55,417 nucleotides of DNA from Herbaspirillum sp. CF444. Lineage in GTDB: Bacteria > Pseudomonadota > Gammaproteobacteria > Burkholderiales > Burkholderiaceae_D. The notes under the pieces are model-generated. The model saw only the letters and a list, made by a program, of their open reading frames with translations. It was not told the origin of the DNA and did not search any database. Where the stretch lies: positions 1 to 55,417 of the forward strand of contig NZ_AKJW01000079.1 of assembly GCF_000282135.1 (NCBI RefSeq), given 5' to 3'. The stretch's first letter is position 1. Each line of letters begins with the position of its first letter. This document shows, in pieces, positions 53,008 through 55,417 of the stretch. The position numbers and the translations under genes were made by a program.

Positions 53008-55269
53008 ATGAGCACCAATATTTTTAGTATCGGACGGAGTGCGCTTGCCGCAGCCCAGGCTGCGCAGGCGACAACCAGCCATAATATTTCCAATGCGACT
53101 GTCGCCGGCTACAGCCGTCAGGTTGCGGTGCAAAGTACTGCCGGTGGTATTAACTATGGCTATGGTTTTGTCGGGCAAGGTACCCAGGTCACGGAAATCA
53201 AGCGCATCTATAACGATTTCCTGAATAAACAAGTCATTGCGGCGACGACGGGAACCAGCGCGCTGGATGCATACCATGCCCAGATTCGCCAGCTCGACAA
53301 TATGGTTGCAGATACGGCTGCGGGCTTGTCGCCGGCTTTGCAGGATTTTTTCAAGTCGATGCATAATCTGGCGTCGCTGCCGGGCAATGCGGCAGCTCGT
53401 CAGTCGGTACTGTCGGCTGGTCAGACTTTAGCGGCAAGGTTTCACAGCCTGGACGAGCAGATGGCGCAAAGCCGCACCAGTATCAACGGCCAGATCGCGT
53501 CGAGCGTCGGAACCATCAATTCCTATGCCGCGCAGATAGACGAGTTGAACAAGGCGATCATGAAGGTATCCGGCGCCAACGGCGCCGCACCCAACGATCT
53601 TCTTGACCAGCGTGATCAGGTCGTTTCCGCGCTGAACAAAATCGTCCAGGTCACGACCTTGCCGCAGAATAACGGCACCCTGAGCGTCTTCATCGCGAAC
53701 GGCCAGCCGCTGGTGCTTGGCAGTCAGGTGTCGACGCTGGTGTCGACACCGGCCGCCACCGACCCGACGCGTCTGCAGGTATCCCTCAAGAACAACGGCA
53801 GCAGCATTCCGATCCCGGATACGGCCTTTGGAGGAGGTAGCCTGGGCGGGATCATGTCCTATCGCACGGAGATCCTGGACGTGGCCCAGAATACCCTCGG
53901 CCGCGTGGCGATTGCGCTGGCGACGCAATTCAACGCGCAACACAAGCTGGGCCAGGATCAGAACGGCGCCCTGGGCACGGATTTTTTCACCGTCGGCGTT
54001 CCGCAGGTCAACGGCGCGCCTGGAAATTCTGCGGCTGCGGCGGTGACGGCGACGATATCGGATTCATCCAAGCTGACCGCCAGCGACTACAAGCTTGCTT
54101 ATGACGGCACGAGGTACACGATCACGCGTGTCTCCGATGGCAATGCCACTACCATCACGCCGCCGGGAGCTGCCTTTCCGGTCACGCTGGACGGAGTCAC
54201 TTATTCCGCACCGACGATGGCTGCCGGCGACAGCTTCCTCATCAAGCCAAGCATCAACGGCGCCGCCATGCTGGGCGTCGCCATCACGAATACGCAAAAA
54301 ATCGCCGCTGCGACACCGGTCATCACATCCATAAATGCCGTTACCGATATGGGGCTCGTGACGACGGGCAATACCGGGACCGGCGCAGTCACGTCGACCA
54401 ACGTCAACAAGTCGGTGTTTGCGCCTAACTCTACGCAAACATACACCTATGCAGCTGGTGTACCGAATACGCTGGTGCTGACGCCACCAGCTGCCGTTAC
54501 TGTCACGACCAAGGCCGGCGTCACCACAACGTATGCCGCCGGAGCTGCAATTCCCTATGCTTCCGGCGCAACGTATGGCAGCGGTGGCGTGAGCTTCGTG
54601 CTGAGCGGCACGCCAGGCAACGCGGATAAATTCGTCTTTTCGCCCAAGCCTGCCAATACCGGCACCGCGGTCATTTCGCCGGGGACCGTCGATTCCACGT
54701 ATGCGGGAACGCCATTGGCCGCCGGGACGAAGCTCGGCTTTACCTTCAACTCGAGCGGCAACACGCTGACGCCGACGGCCAATGTCGGCGCGGTGACCGT
54801 GAAGCACGCGGACGGCACCACCACGAATTATGCCGCGGGCGCCAATATCGCCATCGCTTCCGGCGACAAGCTGACCACCGGCGGCATCACCTTTGCGATC
54901 ACCGGCCAGCCGGCGAACGGCGATCAGTTCTACGTCTCGCCGAATACGAATGGCGTCAACGACAATCGCAATGCCCAGGCGTTGAATGCGTTGCAGACGG
55001 CAAACACCATCGGCAGCAGTTCCTTCCAGGGATCGTATTCACAAATGGTCAGCATGATCGGCAACAAGACCCATGAGGTCGATATTCTTAACAAGGCCGG
55101 AAAAGCCAGGCTGACCGCCATTCAGCAAGAACAGCAATCCGAGTCGGGCGTGAATCAGGATGAAGAACTGGCAAACATGATCAGGAACCAGACAAGTTAT
55201 CAGGCGGCAGCCAAGATTATCCAGGCGGCCAGCGACATGCTGAATGTCTTGTTTACCCTTGGCCGCTGA
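53008..55269 (+). CDS. flgK: Hook-filament junction protein FlgK, enlarged
   Basis: A 753-residue junction protein between hook and filament; typical FlgK proteins are about 450-650. The N-terminal domain (STNIFSIGRSALAAAQAAQATTSHNISNATVAGYSRQ) and the C-terminal domain (ESGVNQDEELANMIRNQTSYQAAAKIIQAASDMLNVLF) are normal. The middle contains a module at about 345-412 (LDGVTYSAPTMAAGDSFLIKP at its end) and two related copies at about 475-546 and 578-646, each with TT.YAAGA.I..ASG....GG..F...G.P.N.D.F..SP. AGGA precedes the ATG. It is 30 bases after flgE, so the two are co-transcribed. No flgL follows before the window ends. Confidence 0.94.
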   Translation: MSTNIFSIGRSALAAAQAAQATTSHNISNATVAGYSRQVAVQSTAGGINYGYGFVGQGTQVTEIKRIYNDFLNKQVIAATTGTSALDAYHAQIRQLDNMVADTAAGLSPALQDFFKSMHNLASLPGNAAARQSVLSAGQTLAARFHSLDEQMAQSRTSINGQIASSVGTINSYAAQIDELNKAIMKVSGANGAAPNDLLDQRDQVVSALNKIVQVTTLPQNNGTLSVFIANGQPLVLGSQVSTLVSTPAATDPTRLQVSLKNNGSSIPIPDTAFGGGSLGGIMSYRTEILDVAQNTLGRVAIALATQFNAQHKLGQDQNGALGTDFFTVGVPQVNGAPGNSAAAAVTATISDSSKLTASDYKLAYDGTRYTITRVSDGNATTITPPGAAFPVTLDGVTYSAPTMAAGDSFLIKPSINGAAMLGVAITNTQKIAAATPVITSINAVTDMGLVTTGNTGTGAVTSTNVNKSVFAPNSTQTYTYAAGVPNTLVLTPPAAVTVTTKAGVTTTYAAGAAIPYASGATYGSGGVSFVLSGTPGNADKFVFSPKPANTGTAVISPGTVDSTYAGTPLAAGTKLGFTFNSSGNTLTPTANVGAVTVKHADGTTTNYAAGANIAIASGDKLTTGGITFAITGQPANGDQFYVSPNTNGVNDNRNAQALNALQTANTIGSSSFQGSYSQMVSMIGNKTHEVDILNKAGKARLTAIQQEQQSESGVNQDEELANMIRNQTSYQAAAKIIQAASDMLNVLFTLGR

Positions 55270-55322
55270 AGGCAAGACACGATAGGAAAACAGAGCAACG
55301 GCAACAAGCGGCTCATCATGAT

Positions 55323-55417
55323 TAGAACTCATTTCATAAATAGGCGTGAGTGCGAGCTTACCCTGTTTGGGATGAAGTGCAAGGCGCGAATCGGGGTCAA
55401 GACTGGGCGTCTTGACC
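55323..55417 (+). repeat. Right copy of the dispersed repeat
   Basis: The 28-base head at 55323-55350 is the exact reverse complement of 81-108. The tail shares only patches with the left copy and ends in a perfect 9-bp hairpin, GGTCAAGAC (55395-55403) / GTCTTGACC (55409-55417), with a 5-base loop, which stops exactly at the window edge. It lies 53 bases after the flgK stop, so it could also end the flagellar transcript, although no T-run is visible. Confidence 0.75.

Overview
The window looks like the chromosome of a GC-rich betaproteobacterium, most plausibly Oxalobacteraceae (Herbaspirillum-like). This is inferred from codon bias, the beta-type 4.5S RNA, the CIRCE-controlled groESL operon and the overall gene style; no rRNA or other species marker is present. 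About 45 protein genes, one structural RNA, several terminators and a set of palindromic operator candidates can be supported. No CRISPR array, tRNA, prophage or intact insertion sequence was found. The two window ends carry oppositely oriented copies of one dispersed repeat: 28 bases identical at 81-108 and 55323-55350, each followed by a different GC-rich hairpin tail.

Layout. 0.2-0.3 kb: signal recognition particle RNA. 0.4-8.5 kb, minus strand: a five-gene operon, outer-membrane channel - adaptor - MdtB/C-type RND pump - response regulator - CusS/CopS-type sensor kinase, with a TGACAA-N2-TTGTCA box upstream. 8.7-13.5 kb: housekeeping genes (aidB, cysM, a small HTH protein, DUF1415, yaeQ). 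13.4-19.6 kb: a catabolic neighbourhood (MmgE/PrpD protein, periplasmic binding protein, RpiR regulator; then LysR diverging from an agmatinase-family hydrolase and a RidA protein). 19.6-24.2 kb: phosphotransferase, siderophore receptor and lytic transglycosylase. 24.5-29.6 kb: HDAC-family deacetylase, LysR regulator diverging from a DHA2 efflux pump, YlqF GTPase, and a small membrane protein.

29.7-32.3 kb: metNIQ methionine importer, with a terminator-like hairpin directly ahead of metN. 32.5-35.5 kb: alkyl-DNA methyltransferase and groES-groEL with a textbook sigma70 promoter and CIRCE operator. 35.6-38.7 kb: threonine-aldolase-type enzyme, dicarboxylate/amino-acid symporter and GntR regulator, with a perfect palindrome next to the gntR start.

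38.8-55.3 kb is the more accessory-looking part. It has a GH16 glucanase beside about 0.8 kb of gene-poor DNA; a FecI-FecR-TonB receptor surface-signalling system; a tight DUF535(VirK/YbjX)-response regulator-AdeS-like kinase operon; and a compact flagellar set of flagellin, FliD, FlgE and FlgK with no basal body or export genes beside it. FliD and FlgK are clearly longer than usual because of internally repeated modules. This hook-filament set and the terminal repeat family are the items most worth a second look. No wholly new system can be claimed from the sequence alone.
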